A stretch of DNA of 64,000 nucleotides from Taylorella equigenitalis ATCC 35865 (lineage in GTDB: Bacteria > Pseudomonadota > Gammaproteobacteria > Burkholderiales > Burkholderiaceae_B), in contig NC_018108.1 in assembly GCF_000276685.1 (NCBI RefSeq), positions 186,001 to 250,000 on the forward strand, in the 5' to 3' direction. The position numbers and the translations under genes were made by a program. Shown here piece by piece: positions 10,853-22,954 of the stretch. The notes beneath the pieces are model-generated. The model saw only the letters and a list, made by a program, of their open reading frames with translations. It had not been told where the DNA came from and did no database searches. How positions within the stretch are numbered: position 1 is the stretch's first letter; each line of letters begins with the position of its first letter.

Positions 10853-10950
10853 AAAATTACTTCATAATAATATAATTTTTTGATATTACGCTCACAGCAA
10901 TATTTTTTTAAAAATTTTAAATTATGCAGGAAAGTTAAGGTTTAAAAATT

Positions 10951-11386
10951 GTGCTTACTCCAGCTCAACTTTTGGCTATTACTAATAATGCTACTTTAAG
11001 TTAATAGAACATGAGGCAAGGGTTGGTTCTGAACTTGGAGGACATACAATTTCAAAACACGTAGGTAAATCTAAAGAGTATTTGTTAGATAGACTAAAAA
11101 ATGATCCAAGAATTAAATCTCATGTGAGCACGTTTTACAACTTGAATATAGCTGAAAGAGCAATAACTGATGCTATGAAAAAAATAAATTGTTAATTGAA
11201 AATTGGATAAGATCTGGAATTAAAAAAAACTTAATTATTCACCATGTAGTTAGTTATAAAGTTGGATTTTTAATGAAGCCAATTTCATTTGAAATTATTG
11301 GATCAAATAAATTTACAGTTGTATTAAAGCCAATAAAATACAATGGGAAACCTTACTTCATATTAACTTCATTTGTTGGAATATAA
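10951..11386 (+). pseudogene. Remnant of a CdiA-CT toxin with RNase A-like domain
   Basis: Three reading-frame segments together spell one toxin tip. The GTG at 10951 opens VLTPAQLLAITNNATLS and stops at 11002. From about 10989, in another frame, come LIEHEARVGSELGGHTISKH, then VGKSKEYLLDRL and NIAERAITDAM. After a run of seven A residues at about 11177 the frame changes again to ENWIRSGIKK and on to PYFILTSFVGI, ending at 11386. GGHT..KHVGKS, AERAI and the final YFILT are the pattern I know from bacterial CdiA-CT RNase A-like domains. One missing base near 11000 and one in the A-run explain the breaks. No full cdiA or cdiB lies nearby, so this looks like an orphan cassette. Confidence 0.75.
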
Positions 11387-11391
11387 ATTTA

Positions 11392-11697
11392 ATGCCTCAA
11401 TTTAATGAATTAGACCTTTTGATATATGGATATCTGAATGAGGACTTCGATTTAATCTGCCACACTGATTCATTAGAAGGTGCTATTGATTATTATGTTA
11501 CCGATGTAAGCAAAAATACTTTAAAAGCACTCTTAAAAGAACTGAATGATTTTGAACAAACTTATGATGCGAATAGAGATGAAGAATTCGAAAATCTTTT
11601 TATGTCAGGAGTCGATTACATCTCCGTTGATCATTTATTCGGTCTAATCAGAAGCACTATCAAAAAACACTATCCTGATTTAATTGAAGGGGCTTAA
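11392..11697 (+). CDS. CdiI_2-like contact-inhibition immunity protein (copy 2)
   Basis: A 101-residue paralogue of the protein at 10541-10852, with GYLNEDFDLICHTDSLEGA near the N-terminus and the shared DHLFGLIRSTIKKHYPDLIE end. It starts five bases after the stop of the broken RNase A-like toxin, the toxin-immunity order and spacing expected of a cdiA-CT/cdiI cassette, so this copy is probably the cognate immunity gene of that toxin. It is intact although its toxin is not, a common state for orphan cassettes. A GGGGC/GCCCC hairpin spans its stop codon. Confidence 0.72.
   Translation: MPQFNELDLLIYGYLNEDFDLICHTDSLEGAIDYYVTDVSKNTLKALLKELNDFEQTYDANRDEEFENLFMSGVDYISVDHLFGLIRSTIKKHYPDLIEGA
11611..11688 (+). 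repeat. 78-bp near-identical block shared by the two immunity genes (copy 2)
   Basis: Partner of 10763-10840; three mismatches, clustered in the codons for RNSI versus RSTI. Confidence 0.85.
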
Positions 11698-11755
11698 AAG
11701 GCCCCTCAATAAACCCTCATAATCTCCCTCAAAATCACCTCAAAATAGTAAGCTC

Positions 11756-13491
<1,736 letters not shown>

Positions 13492-13497
13492 GGGGTT

Positions 13498-13689
13498 TTA
13501 TTTTATGGAATAGTACTGATAAGGCTTTTGTGGTATGCGAGCTTCCTCAAACTCTTCCTGCTGACGAGGGTCAGTTTTACGCACCCACCAACGAGCACGT
13601 CCAGCTTTCTGTCTCGCTTCTAATTGCGGATCGTCTTTTTTGAGTTGCTGAAGAAAAAGAGTAGTTTCAGATTCAAAGCTCTTAGCCAT
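13498..13689 (-). CDS. DUF3460 family protein
   Basis: A 63-residue basic protein (MAKSFESETTLFLQQL, then ARWWVRKTDPRQQEEF and a YQYYSIK end) matching the betaproteobacterial DUF3460 family, whose function is unknown. It has no signal peptide or membrane segment. Its place just ahead of scpA is the usual one, so co-transcription with scpA and panC is likely. The 133 bp upstream, to the divergent HTH gene, must hold its promoter. Confidence 0.82.
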   Translation of the reverse strand: MAKSFESETTLFLQQLKKDDPQLEARQKAGRARWWVRKTDPRQQEEFEEARIPQKPYQYYSIK

Positions 13690-13822
13690 AACTATCTCGA
13701 ACGCTTAAAAGAGAAATTATATCAAATGCAAAAATCAATATGGATAAAAAAATCAAGGATATTTTTGTCCAATTGCGGGTGGCAATGCTTTTTGAAAAAA
13801 TCCCTTCATTTAGGAGATAAAT

Positions 13823-14044
13823 ATGAATCATATGCAGAAAAATTGGGATTTGGAGATTCTAACACCACGTGAAAATGAAGTGCTTAATCTTTTTATGTAT
13901 GCCCACACCACAAAGGAGGTGGCAAAAAGGCTAGAATGCTCGCCTCGAACTGTGGAGGTGCACAGGTCAAGAATAATTAAGAAGACTAATTCTAAAAACT
14001 TAATTGATTTGATGTGTCGACTACACGGATACACAGATGCATGA
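13823..14044 (+). CDS. HTH-only LuxR-type regulator
   Basis: A 73-residue protein that is little more than a LuxR/GerE DNA-binding domain: TPRENEVLNLFMYAHTTKEV near residues 15-34 and AKRLECSPRTVEVHRSRIIK near 35-54 are the family's helix-turn-helix. There is no receiver or ligand-binding domain, so activity is probably not controlled by phosphorylation of this chain. A good ribosome site (AGGAGA, seven bases ahead) supports the ATG at 13823. It overlaps the truncated prepilin peptidase gene by eight bases, so the two are translationally coupled. Target genes are unknown. Confidence 0.8.
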   Translation: MNHMQKNWDLEILTPRENEVLNLFMYAHTTKEVAKRLECSPRTVEVHRSRIIKKTNSKNLIDLMCRLHGYTDA

Positions 14045-14624
14045 ATATGTATTGTCAGTCTTAATTTTTTTAGTTCTATTTTCATCGATACGATTTTCAT
14101 ATGCACGACTATTTGCTAATTATTTTCGTAGATATGAATTAAGAGAATTGATATTGCCATTCGAAGCGTTTTATCTGGACCCAATAACAACTAATTATTT
14201 GATTTTGATTGGGTCCGCATTATTTGCTATTAGGAGTGATGGTTTTTATTACATTGCCATATCCTATATATTTTTACTCTTAAGTGCACTTGATCTACGT
14301 CTAAATTTGGTGTCATTAAGGTGTGTATTTGGTCTGGTGTTATTAAGTCTATATAAAGTAAGTCCCGATATCCTCGAGCTGCTAAGCGTTTTTTGTCTGA
14401 TGATTTTAATTATTAAATTTTGGAGTTTTTCTTGGTTTGGAACAGGTGACATATTATTGCTTCTCGCACTAAAACTACATTTCAATACGTTAGAATGGCT
14501 TAATATGATTGTTCTGTCTTGTGTGCTTGGTATTGGGTTCGGTATGGTAGTTAGAATTTTTATGAATAAAAAACTGATTCCCTTTGCACCGTGCATTTGT
14601 CTTAGTGCATACATAAGTTTATGA
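14037..14624 (+). CDS. Prepilin peptidase-like protein lacking the methylase domain
   Basis: A 195-residue polytopic membrane protein matching the catalytic half of A24 aspartic peptidases: first aspartate in LSALDLRLN (D86) and the FGTGDILLLLAL motif with the second (D138), then the PFAPCICLSAYISL end typical of PilD. The N-terminal cytoplasmic domain of full-length PilD, with its paired CxxC motifs and methyltransferase activity, is absent. The gene sits directly before coaE, the normal place of pilD in betaproteobacteria, but pilB and pilC are missing. Both catalytic aspartates remain, so cleavage activity is possible. GxGD is present as GTGD, the usual form. Confidence 0.78.
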   Translation: MHEYVLSVLIFLVLFSSIRFSYARLFANYFRRYELRELILPFEAFYLDPITTNYLILIGSALFAIRSDGFYYIAISYIFLLLSALDLRLNLVSLRCVFGLVLLSLYKVSPDILELLSVFCLMILIIKFWSFSWFGTGDILLLLALKLHFNTLEWLNMIVLSCVLGIGFGMVVRIFMNKKLIPFAPCICLSAYISL

Positions 14625-15265
14625 AGATTTTAAAAGTAGGGCTTACTGGCGGTATCGGATCTGGTAAATCTACAGTGGCTAAATTTTTTGAGGAAAAGGG
14701 GATACCTGTAGTAGATGCGGATAAGGTTTCCCGATTGATAACAGCCTCTAATGGTGTTGCTATTGAAGCCATTCGTGCTGAATTTGGATCGGATTATATC
14801 GATGATACTTTGGCTATGGATAGAACCAAAATGCGTGAATTAATTTTCTCCGACCCAAAGGCCAAAACCAGATTAGAGGGCATTCTTCATCCACTTATAA
14901 GATCAACAATTTTAGAGCAGGTTTCTGAGGCTGTAATCAGTGGCATTGCCCCCTATGTAATTGCAGATATTCCACTTCTAATTGAGTCCTATGAATTTTA
15001 TCGAAGCGAGCTTGATGTAATTTGTGCTGTTGATTGTGATATTGATACACAGATAGCAAGAGTTCAGAAACGCAATAATTTTAATAGGGCTAAAATATTA
15101 GAAATTATTCATAGCCAAGCTAGTCGTGATGAACGGCTTAAGCATGCCGATTTCGTTATAGATAATGGTTCTGATACCACCCTAGAGGGGTTGCGATTGC
15201 AGGTGGATCAAGTGCATCTTGAGCTTATGAGGTTACATGAAAATCACACCACGTTGAGGGACTGA
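14621..15265 (+). CDS. coaE: Dephospho-CoA kinase
   Basis: Phosphorylates the 3' hydroxyl of dephospho-CoA, the last step of coenzyme A synthesis. P-loop GGIGSGKSTVAKFF lies near residues 10-23, VVDADKVSRL near 32 and the LID region RVQKRNNF near 145, followed by SQASRDERLKHADFVIDN. Length 214 is typical. It overlaps the preceding peptidase gene by four bases and is followed two bases later by zapD, the usual pilD-coaE-zapD cluster. Confidence 0.95.
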   Translation: MKILKVGLTGGIGSGKSTVAKFFEEKGIPVVDADKVSRLITASNGVAIEAIRAEFGSDYIDDTLAMDRTKMRELIFSDPKAKTRLEGILHPLIRSTILEQVSEAVISGIAPYVIADIPLLIESYEFYRSELDVICAVDCDIDTQIARVQKRNNFNRAKILEIIHSQASRDERLKHADFVIDNGSDTTLEGLRLQVDQVHLELMRLHENHTTLRD

Positions 15266-15267
15266 TT

Positions 15268-16023
15268 TTGATTTTATACGAGCATCCATTTAACGAGCGC
15301 ACACGTTATATGATACGGTTAGAGTATCTATTTAAGCAACTGTTTGAGTTTTCTAGGCTTCCAGAGGCTATGTATCAGCACGTAGCATTCTCGATATTGT
15401 TCGAAATTTTGGATGTGTGTGAGCGCGGGGATTGTCGTAATTGGGTTATACAGGAAATCGAAAAACAAAAAATTAATCTTGAAGCCCTTAGAACCCATCC
15501 AGATGTTCAAAAAGACTTGCTTGATGACACGCTTAATAAATTAAATCGAGTTTCCAAAAAACTCACAGCTGTTAGTAAATTGGGTGGTCATATGCGAGAA
15601 TCGGAATGGCTTATGTCATTGCGAAATCGATTTGTAACGCCAGGGGCGACTTCACCTATGGATAGCCCATCGTACAACGCTTGGATGAATGGAAGTGAAT
15701 CGGAGCGACTTCAAGTTATGCGTAGTCTAGTTGACCCATTTATGCCGCTTTACGATGCTATTGCCATGTCACTTATGGTTTTGCGCGAAGCTGCTGAGCC
15801 GACAGAAGAAGTAACTGGAACTAGCGGAATTTTTGAGAAATCCGTGGGAGGACGCATCTATCAAATGGTGCGTGTATGGGTTCCTACGGGAGATCGAATT
15901 TATCCAGAAATGTCGGGTAATAAATACGTAGTTATGATACGTTTTTTTAATATCGATAAGGACTTTCAGCAATCCTTTATTAAAAAACCAATTCAATTCA
16001 AGATGGCCCTGTGCCACGTTTAA
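15268..16023 (+). CDS. zapD: Cell-division protein ZapD
   Basis: Cytoplasmic protein that cross-links FtsZ filaments at the division ring. The product (251 residues) begins ILYEHPFNERTRYMIRLEYL, the strongly conserved ZapD N-terminus. That segment is reached only from the TTG at 15268; the first ATG downstream would remove the conserved residues, so a TTG start is inferred, supported by GTTGAGGG nine bases ahead. Later conserved stretches are SEWLMSLRNRF near 110 and VRVWVPTG near 205. It follows coaE by two bases. Confidence 0.9.
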   Translation: MILYEHPFNERTRYMIRLEYLFKQLFEFSRLPEAMYQHVAFSILFEILDVCERGDCRNWVIQEIEKQKINLEALRTHPDVQKDLLDDTLNKLNRVSKKLTAVSKLGGHMRESEWLMSLRNRFVTPGATSPMDSPSYNAWMNGSESERLQVMRSLVDPFMPLYDAIAMSLMVLREAAEPTEEVTGTSGIFEKSVGGRIYQMVRVWVPTGDRIYPEMSGNKYVVMIRFFNIDKDFQQSFIKKPIQFKMALCHV

Positions 16024-16027
16024 TCAA

Positions 16028-16885
16028 ATGAAAAATGATGATATTTTTGAAAAGTTAAAAGAGTCTCGTCTCTCGTGGCAGGAAAATCAAAAGGACTATC
16101 ATGTAATTCGTGGTGTACGTCGACCATCTAGAACTGTAATTGGGGACTATACAAAAAAACTGGTATCTGCATTGTTTCCGTTAACACTTGGACCAGCAGA
16201 TTTGCAGTTTTCCAATGTGGATAATTTTGTCTCATACACGATTAATAATGTAATTAAAGTTTTTATCGACCAAGCCGCCTTAGAATTTGGACTTCTTGGA
16301 TGTGGTGATGATTCCTCCGAAAACTGCAAAAAAAGGGCAGAAGAAGCGATGGAGGAATTTGCTGAGGCATTGCCAACCATACATGGTTTGGTTGAGCAGG
16401 ATGTCACATCTGCGTATCGAGGAGATCCTGCTGCTAAAAGCTATGACGAGATTTTGATGTGCTATCCAGGCATTCATGCCATGATCTATCATAGGATTGC
16501 ACATGAGTTGTACCGTCTAGGATTGACGCTTATGGCACGCATAATTTCTGAGATTTCTCATTCTAATACGGGTATTGATATTCATCCTGGAGCTCAAATT
16601 GCAGGCGGTTGTTTTATTGATCACGGCACTGGCGTTGTGATTGGGGAAACTTGTATTATCGGGCAAAATGTACGGATTTATCAGGCGGTGACTTTGGGGG
16701 CAAAAAGCTTTCCGGCTGACCTTGATGGGTCTCTTAAAAAGGGATTATTGCGACATCCTATTGTGGAGGATAATGTAGTAATTTATGCGGGTGCGACAGT
16801 TTTAGGGCGTATCACTATCGGTAAAAATGCGGTTATCCCTGGTAATGCTTGGATAACAAAGGATGTGGATGCGGTTGAAGGGTAA
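16028..16885 (+). CDS. cysE: Serine O-acetyltransferase, EpsC type
   Basis: Acetylates serine with acetyl-CoA to give O-acetylserine for cysteine synthesis. The first 165 residues are the helical SAT domain (YPGIHAMIYHRIAHELYRLG near 147). Then comes a left-handed beta-helix of hexapeptide repeats: GIDIHPGAQIAGGCFIDHGT near 180-199 with the catalytic DHGTG, VVIGETCIIGQNVRIYQAVT, and a final NVVIYAGATVLGRITIGKNA. The C-terminus is short (KDVDAVEG) and lacks the regulatory tail of E. coli CysE that binds cysteine; this is normal for the longer-N-terminus EpsC branch. It starts five bases after zapD. Confidence 0.88.
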   Translation: MKNDDIFEKLKESRLSWQENQKDYHVIRGVRRPSRTVIGDYTKKLVSALFPLTLGPADLQFSNVDNFVSYTINNVIKVFIDQAALEFGLLGCGDDSSENCKKRAEEAMEEFAEALPTIHGLVEQDVTSAYRGDPAAKSYDEILMCYPGIHAMIYHRIAHELYRLGLTLMARIISEISHSNTGIDIHPGAQIAGGCFIDHGTGVVIGETCIIGQNVRIYQAVTLGAKSFPADLDGSLKKGLLRHPIVEDNVVIYAGATVLGRITIGKNAVIPGNAWITKDVDAVEG

Positions 16886-16946
16886 GTAAAAGCCTTCAAT
16901 TACTTCAATAGTTGCCTACAAAAAATGTATGGATACTTCACTTAGC

Positions 16947-17945
16947 CTATTCAATAATTCCACCTCTAAGTATCGCAATACCTTGAGCTCCATGCTTAAA
17001 GGCTTCAATCAAAGTCTCTTTGCTTTGACCACCTATAGCAAAAACTGGTATAGCACTTTCGCAAGCACATTCCTCAAACTTTTTCCATCCAAGAGGCTCA
17101 GAATTAGGGTGAGAAGCGGTTTCAAGCACGTGCCCAAGCACAACAAAATCCGCACCTAATTCATGGGCATAGAGTAGGTCAGCCATATTGTGACATGATA
17201 CCGCAAGCAATCCCTTTTCGGGTGCATCTTCTATATCCATAATCAAGGCATCCGCAGATCGCAAGTGAATCCCATCCGCCTGTGCTGCCCAAGTCTTAGG
17301 ATGACAACTATTTACAAGAACTTTTGTACCATGCAGGTGGCAATATTCCAGCATCGCATCAAAATATTTTTTAAGGTCCTCATTTTTCAATATACGAGAA
17401 GCTTTTGGTTCTCGAAACTGGAAAAGTTTCACGCCCGCATCAATAGCCTTTACCAAACGCCCCCAAAATATAGTCTCTTCAGGTTTTATGTTTGAATTGA
17501 TCTCCAAAGCATCTTCGAAAAAGTTACTTATAAGATAGACATTTCCTAAACCTAGCCATTCGATAGGTTCCACTGAAGCTGGCAATAAATCTCGGTCCGT
17601 CGGCATCTCTGTAAACCATTCAAACGCTTGATTCTCAAGACTGCACAACTTGCCAGTCCACTTATAACATCTGAAAAAATGCAATAGAACTTCTGTCTTA
17701 GGATACTCATAGCTCAAAGTCACCCATGGATAGGTGCTCTCGGGGTCAAGATCAACACCCAGTTCTTCACGAAGTTCGCGGATTGTCGCATCTTTGGGAG
17801 TTTCACCTTCCTCAATCTTACCGCCTGGAAACTCCCACCAACCGCTCCAAGACTTGCCCTCAGGGCGTTGAGCCATTAAAAATCGTCCCTCTGAATCGAC
17901 CAATACGCAAGCCGATACATCAAAAAAAGGTTTTTCTTCACTCAT
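16947..17945 (-). CDS. MutT-type Nudix hydrolase fused to thiamine-phosphate-synthase-like domain
   Basis: Two-domain protein. Residues 1-130 are a MutT-like 8-oxo-dGTP diphosphatase with Nudix box GGKIEEGETPKDATIREL running into REELGV (near 41-64). Residues about 160-332 resemble thiamine phosphate synthase (FREPKASRI, ADGIHLRS, DFVVLGHVLETASHPNSEPL). The fusion is common in beta- and gammaproteobacteria, where the second domain's role is unclear. The ATG whose complement is 17943-17945 gives MSEEKPFFDVSACVL; a start 36 bases further upstream would bury the overlap with the DUF815 gene. The chosen start overlaps that gene by eight bases. Confidence 0.88.
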   Translation of the reverse strand: MSEEKPFFDVSACVLVDSEGRFLMAQRPEGKSWSGWWEFPGGKIEEGETPKDATIRELREELGVDLDPESTYPWVTLSYEYPKTEVLLHFFRCYKWTGKLCSLENQAFEWFTEMPTDRDLLPASVEPIEWLGLGNVYLISNFFEDALEINSNIKPEETIFWGRLVKAIDAGVKLFQFREPKASRILKNEDLKKYFDAMLEYCHLHGTKVLVNSCHPKTWAAQADGIHLRSADALIMDIEDAPEKGLLAVSCHNMADLLYAHELGADFVVLGHVLETASHPNSEPLGWKKFEECACESAIPVFAIGGQSKETLIEAFKHGAQGIAILRGGIIE

Positions 17946-18765
17946 GCATTGCCACCCAATAACGAACAAAGTGCATGGCAATGCGCCCAGATCTAGATCC
18001 GCGCTGGGTTGCCCATTGCAATGCTTCTATATGTGCTTCGGCTATGCGATCTGCAGGCCAGCCCATAGATATCAAGCCATTATCCACGACTTCAAGATAT
18101 TCATTTTGTGAAAACTGATAAAAAGAAATCCACAATCCAAATCTATCCGAGAGGGAGATTTTTTCTTCTATAGCTTCACTAGCATGAATTTCATTTTCTG
18201 AGAAATACTCAGGCATCAAATGTCGGCGATTAGATGTTGCGTATATTAGAACATTAGAACTTCTACGTGCGATGGACCCATCAAGAAGAGACTTTAATTC
18301 CTTATAGCTTACATCGCCCTCATCAAAAGATAAATCATCACAAAAAATAATGAACTTTTCTGACCGCTCGCGAAGCATGTCAACTAAGTCGGACAGATGC
18401 ATAAGATCTGCTTTATCAATTTCTACTAATCTTAATCCTTTATCTGCATACATTTCGAGCATGCACTTAACAAGAGAACTTTTGCCAGTGCCTCGAGCAC
18501 CTGTTAAAAGCACGTTATTAGAAGGTTTTCCATTTAGAAATGCTAAGGTGTTTTGATTTATGGCATCGAATTGCTGTTTTATATTGTGTAGGCTTTCAGG
18601 TTTTACTAAATCAATATTTTTTAAAGATTCTAAATAAAACTTGTTTTGAACCGTTCGTAAACGATAAGCCGATGCTGACCAATCCACAGGCTTTGGAACA
18701 CGTGGTAGATAAAATTCCAGCTGCTCTAAAACTGAAATTGCCCTTGAAAAAAACACATCTTTCAT
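17938..18765 (-). CDS. DUF815 family ATPase
   Basis: A 275-residue AAA-type ATPase of the DUF815 family: Walker A GARGTGKSSL near residues 89-98, Walker B KFIIFCDDLSFDEGD near 137, and a sensor-like VLIYATSNRRHLMPEYF near 172. The family is widespread in proteobacteria beside the MutT fusion and ispB, as here; its cellular role is not established. It is first of a two-gene minus-strand unit with the MutT fusion, and divergent from ispB 42 bp away. Confidence 0.88.
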   Translation of the reverse strand: MKDVFFSRAISVLEQLEFYLPRVPKPVDWSASAYRLRTVQNKFYLESLKNIDLVKPESLHNIKQQFDAINQNTLAFLNGKPSNNVLLTGARGTGKSSLVKCMLEMYADKGLRLVEIDKADLMHLSDLVDMLRERSEKFIIFCDDLSFDEGDVSYKELKSLLDGSIARRSSNVLIYATSNRRHLMPEYFSENEIHASEAIEEKISLSDRFGLWISFYQFSQNEYLEVVDNGLISMGWPADRIAEAHIEALQWATQRGSRSGRIAMHFVRYWVAMHE

Positions 18766-18807
18766 ATTGTAAAATACAGGATATTGTTAATAGATTTTGG
18801 AATCATT

Positions 18808-19773
18808 TTGAGCATTAAAGCGATTTTTCAGCCGATATCCGAGGATATGTCCGCTGTCGATAAAGTAATTCGATCCCGTTTGAATTCTGAAGTTGTCCTA
18901 ATTCGCACTATCGGTGAGTATATCATTAGTGCAGGGGGTAAGCGTATCCGTCCAGCTATGCTTCTTATGATGTCCAAAGCATTGGGGTACGAGGGATCGC
19001 TCCATCATTTGATGGCGGCTGTTATTGAGTTTATTCATACTTCTACGCTTTTGCATGATGATGTAGTTGATGAATCCGATATGCGTAGAGGTTCCGCTAC
19101 TGCTAATGCAGTATTTGGTAATGCGGCTAGCGTCCTCGTCGGCGATTATTTGTACTCTCGTTCTTTTGAGATGATGGTGGAAGCTGATTCTATGCGTATT
19201 ATGCAGATTATGTCAGAAGCTACTACAGTGATTGCTGAAGGCGAAGTATTGCAACTTCTTAACGTTCATGACCCTAATGTGGACTTCGATCGTTACATGG
19301 ATGTGATTAAGTCTAAAACTGCAAAATTATTTGAAGCTGCCACTCGAGTTGCGGCCGTTCTTGCTGGAGCTGATGATGCTGTCGAGCAAAAAGCTGCTCT
19401 TTATGGTACTCATGTAGGGACGGCATTCCAAGTTATAGATGATGTGTTGGATTACTCTGGATCTGCCGAAGATCTTGGTAAAAATGTGGGTGATGATTTG
19501 CGTGAAGGTAAGCCTACATTGCCACTTATTAGAGTTATGTCAGTTGGTACACCTGAACAGAAAGCATTAATTCGACATGCAATCGAAGAAGGAGATGCAG
19601 ACTTTGAAAGAGTTGCACAGGCTATCAGAAGTACTGATGCACTGGATTACACACGTAATATTGCCCAAGAGCAAGCAAACATAGCCCTTTCAGCCTTGGA
19701 TGGACTTCCAGATTCTGCTTACAAAAAATCACTTCAAGATTTAGTTAATTTTTCACTTGCAAGGACTCAATAA
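18808..19773 (+). CDS. ispB: Octaprenyl diphosphate synthase
   Basis: Trans-prenyltransferase that makes the side chain of ubiquinone. First aspartate-rich motif [15 protein letters not shown] lies near residues 82-96 and the second [10 protein letters not shown] near 210. [13 protein letters not shown] near 40 is the isopentenyl-diphosphate site. No ATG precedes the conserved [14 protein letters not shown] opening, so translation probably starts at the TTG at 18808 ([14 protein letters not shown]) or at the TTG at 18784; the ATG at 18847 would cut the conserved part. The stop overlaps the ilvD start (TAATG). Confidence 0.9.
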   Translation: MSIKAIFQPISEDMSAVDKVIRSRLNSEVVLIRTIGEYIISAGGKRIRPAMLLMMSKALGYEGSLHHLMAAVIEFIHTSTLLHDDVVDESDMRRGSATANAVFGNAASVLVGDYLYSRSFEMMVEADSMRIMQIMSEATTVIAEGEVLQLLNVHDPNVDFDRYMDVIKSKTAKLFEAATRVAAVLAGADDAVEQKAALYGTHVGTAFQVIDDVLDYSGSAEDLGKNVGDDLREGKPTLPLIRVMSVGTPEQKALIRHAIEEGDADFERVAQAIRSTDALDYTRNIAQEQANIALSALDGLPDSAYKKSLQDLVNFSLARTQ

Positions 19774-21635
19774 TGCCTGACTACCGCTCCAAAACATCAA
19801 CTCACGGAAATCAAATGGCTGGAGCACGTGCATTATGGCGTGCGACGGGCGTTAAGGAAACCGATTTTGGTAAACCTATTATTGCGGTAGTTAATTCGTT
19901 TACTCAGTTTGTACCAGGGCATGTGCACCTTAAGGATATGGGTCAGCTTGTAGCTCGATGTATTGAGGCTGCGGGTGGTATTGCCAAAGAGTTCAATACA
20001 ATTGCGATTGATGACGGAATTGCGATGGGACATGGTGGCATGTTGTATTCACTTCCATCGCGTGATTTAATTGCGGATTCTGTTGAATACATGGTAAATG
20101 CACACTGTGCGGATGCTATGGTTTGCATTTCGAACTGCGATAAGATTACTCCAGGGATGTTGATGGCGGCTATGCGTTTGAATATCCCTACGATATTTGT
20201 GTCTGGCGGACCTATGGAAGCAGGAAAGGCGACATTGGTTTCCGAGGAAAAAGAGATTAAGCTTGATTTGGTTGATGCCATGATTCATGGGGCAGATCCA
20301 GATATCGATACTCGTGATTTGCACGAAATTGAGTCCAATGCCTGTCCTACCTGTGGTTCATGCTCTGGCATGTTTACCGCGAATTCTATGAACTGCTTAG
20401 TCGAAGCTTTGGGCATGGCTTTACCTGGAAATGGCACGATAGTAGCCACTCATGCGTCTCGTCGTCAATTGTTTGAGCAAGCGGGTGAACTGATTGTTCA
20501 GTTAGCAAAGGCTTATTATGAAGACGATAACGAGATGGTGCTTCCTAGAAGCATTGCCACAAAAGCAGCTTTTGAAAATGCTATGGTTTTAGATGTTGCT
20601 ATGGGAGGCTCTACAAACACAGTTCTTCATATTCTTGCAATCGCTAACGAAGCTGGTGTTGATTTTACAATGCGTGATATCGATGCTATTTCTCGACGTG
20701 TTCCCTGCTTATGTAAGGTTGCTCCTGCTACTCAGAAATTCCATATTGAGGATGTGCATAGGGCAGGTGGGATTTTGGGGATTCTCGCAGAATTGAATCG
20801 AGGCGGATTACTTGATACTTCTGTGGCAAATATTCATAGTGGTACATTAGGCGAAGCGATTGAAAATTGGGATGTACGCGGAGCTAGATCTAACGATGAA
20901 GTATTACAGTTTTATCGTGCTGCTCCAGGATATGTTAGAACTACTCAAGCATTTTCACAAAATTCCTACTACAAAGAAAATGATCTTGATCGTTCAGAAG
21001 GATGTATACGAGATATTGAACATGCATATTCAAAAGACGGTGGATTGGCCGTGCTCTACGGCAATCTAGCTGAAAATGGTTGCATTGTTAAAACTGCTGG
21101 TGTTGATGAAAGCATCCTAAAATTTAAGGGCAGTGCAGTTGTATTTGAATCCCAAGAGGAAGCATCTGAGGGTATTTTGGGCGGACGCATAAAAGAGGGT
21201 GATGTAGTTATCATCCGTTATGAGGGTCCGAAAGGTGGACCTGGCATGCAAGAGATGCTTTATCCTACATCGTATTTAAAAACAATGGGATTAGGAAAAA
21301 AAGCAGCACTTCTTACGGATGGTCGTTTTTCTGGTGGGTCCTCTGGACTTGTAATTGGACACGCATCACCAGAAGCTGCTGAGGGTGGAACTATTGGTTT
21401 GGTTAAAGATGGTGATCAAATTGAGATAGATATTCCGAATCGTACAATTCATCTAGCTGTTTCTGAGGAAGAATTACGTTATCGTCGTGAGGAGATGGAA
21501 TCACGTGGAGAACATGCGTGGAAGCCAGTTTCTCGTAATCGGGTTGTATCAAAAGCATTGCAAGCATATGCGGCTCTTGCAACTTCTGCGGATAAAGGTG
21601 CGGTTAGAGACTTATCTCAAATCACTCGCAAATAG
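19773..21635 (+). CDS. ilvD: Dihydroxy-acid dehydratase
   Basis: Dehydrates 2,3-dihydroxy-isovalerate and its homologue in branched-chain amino-acid and pantothenate precursor synthesis. The iron-sulphur signatures [20 protein letters not shown] near residues 121-140 and [19 protein letters not shown] near 192-210 are complete, and the C-terminal [20 protein letters not shown] signature is near 513. Length 620 matches the long E. coli-type enzyme. It is translationally coupled to ispB through a one-base stop/start overlap. A strong terminator hairpin follows at 21692. Confidence 0.97.
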   Translation: MPDYRSKTSTHGNQMAGARALWRATGVKETDFGKPIIAVVNSFTQFVPGHVHLKDMGQLVARCIEAAGGIAKEFNTIAIDDGIAMGHGGMLYSLPSRDLIADSVEYMVNAHCADAMVCISNCDKITPGMLMAAMRLNIPTIFVSGGPMEAGKATLVSEEKEIKLDLVDAMIHGADPDIDTRDLHEIESNACPTCGSCSGMFTANSMNCLVEALGMALPGNGTIVATHASRRQLFEQAGELIVQLAKAYYEDDNEMVLPRSIATKAAFENAMVLDVAMGGSTNTVLHILAIANEAGVDFTMRDIDAISRRVPCLCKVAPATQKFHIEDVHRAGGILGILAELNRGGLLDTSVANIHSGTLGEAIENWDVRGARSNDEVLQFYRAAPGYVRTTQAFSQNSYYKENDLDRSEGCIRDIEHAYSKDGGLAVLYGNLAENGCIVKTAGVDESILKFKGSAVVFESQEEASEGILGGRIKEGDVVIIRYEGPKGGPGMQEMLYPTSYLKTMGLGKKAALLTDGRFSGGSSGLVIGHASPEAAEGGTIGLVKDGDQIEIDIPNRTIHLAVSEEELRYRREEMESRGEHAWKPVSRNRVVSKALQAYAALATSADKGAVRDLSQITRK

Positions 21636-21691
21636 TTGTGAGGAGTCGGATTTTACTAATCTAAGCTTTTCTCTCTTTTGCCTATAACAAA

Positions 21692-21719
21692 AAAGTGGCT
21701 CTCAATTGAGAGCCACTTT
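21692..21719 (+). terminator. Bidirectional Rho-independent terminator between ilvD and obgE
   Basis: Perfect hairpin AAAGTGGCTCTC / GAGAGCCACTTT with an AATT loop. It has A-runs on the left and T-rich bases on the right, so it can end both ilvD and the convergent obgE transcript. Confidence 0.85.
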
Positions 21720-21803
21720 ACCATTGGATAGAAAACTCATAATACTACTAGAACAGTGGCTAAGATATATTTCATTTTGTACATTTCAAAATAAAAGAGG
21801 TGC

Positions 21804-22928
<1,125 letters not shown>

Positions 22929-22954
22929 TTCCTAACCAATTCGAATATTATAAA

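Noticed and set aside
11689-11705. GGGGC/GCCCC hairpin at the end of the second immunity gene as a terminator
   Set aside because: No T-tract follows on either strand, and the stop codon lies inside the loop.
14037-14044. Overlap of the HTH gene and the peptidase gene as a frameshift within one fusion protein
   Set aside because: Each frame has its own start and plausible complete domain, and an eight-base overlap is ordinary coupling.
16028-16885. Serine acetyltransferase possibly truncated at its C-terminus
   Set aside because: The beta-helix is complete and EpsC-type enzymes normally lack the long CysE tail.
16947-17945. MutT-thiamine phosphate synthase fusion as a novel arrangement
   Set aside because: This fusion is well known in proteobacteria.
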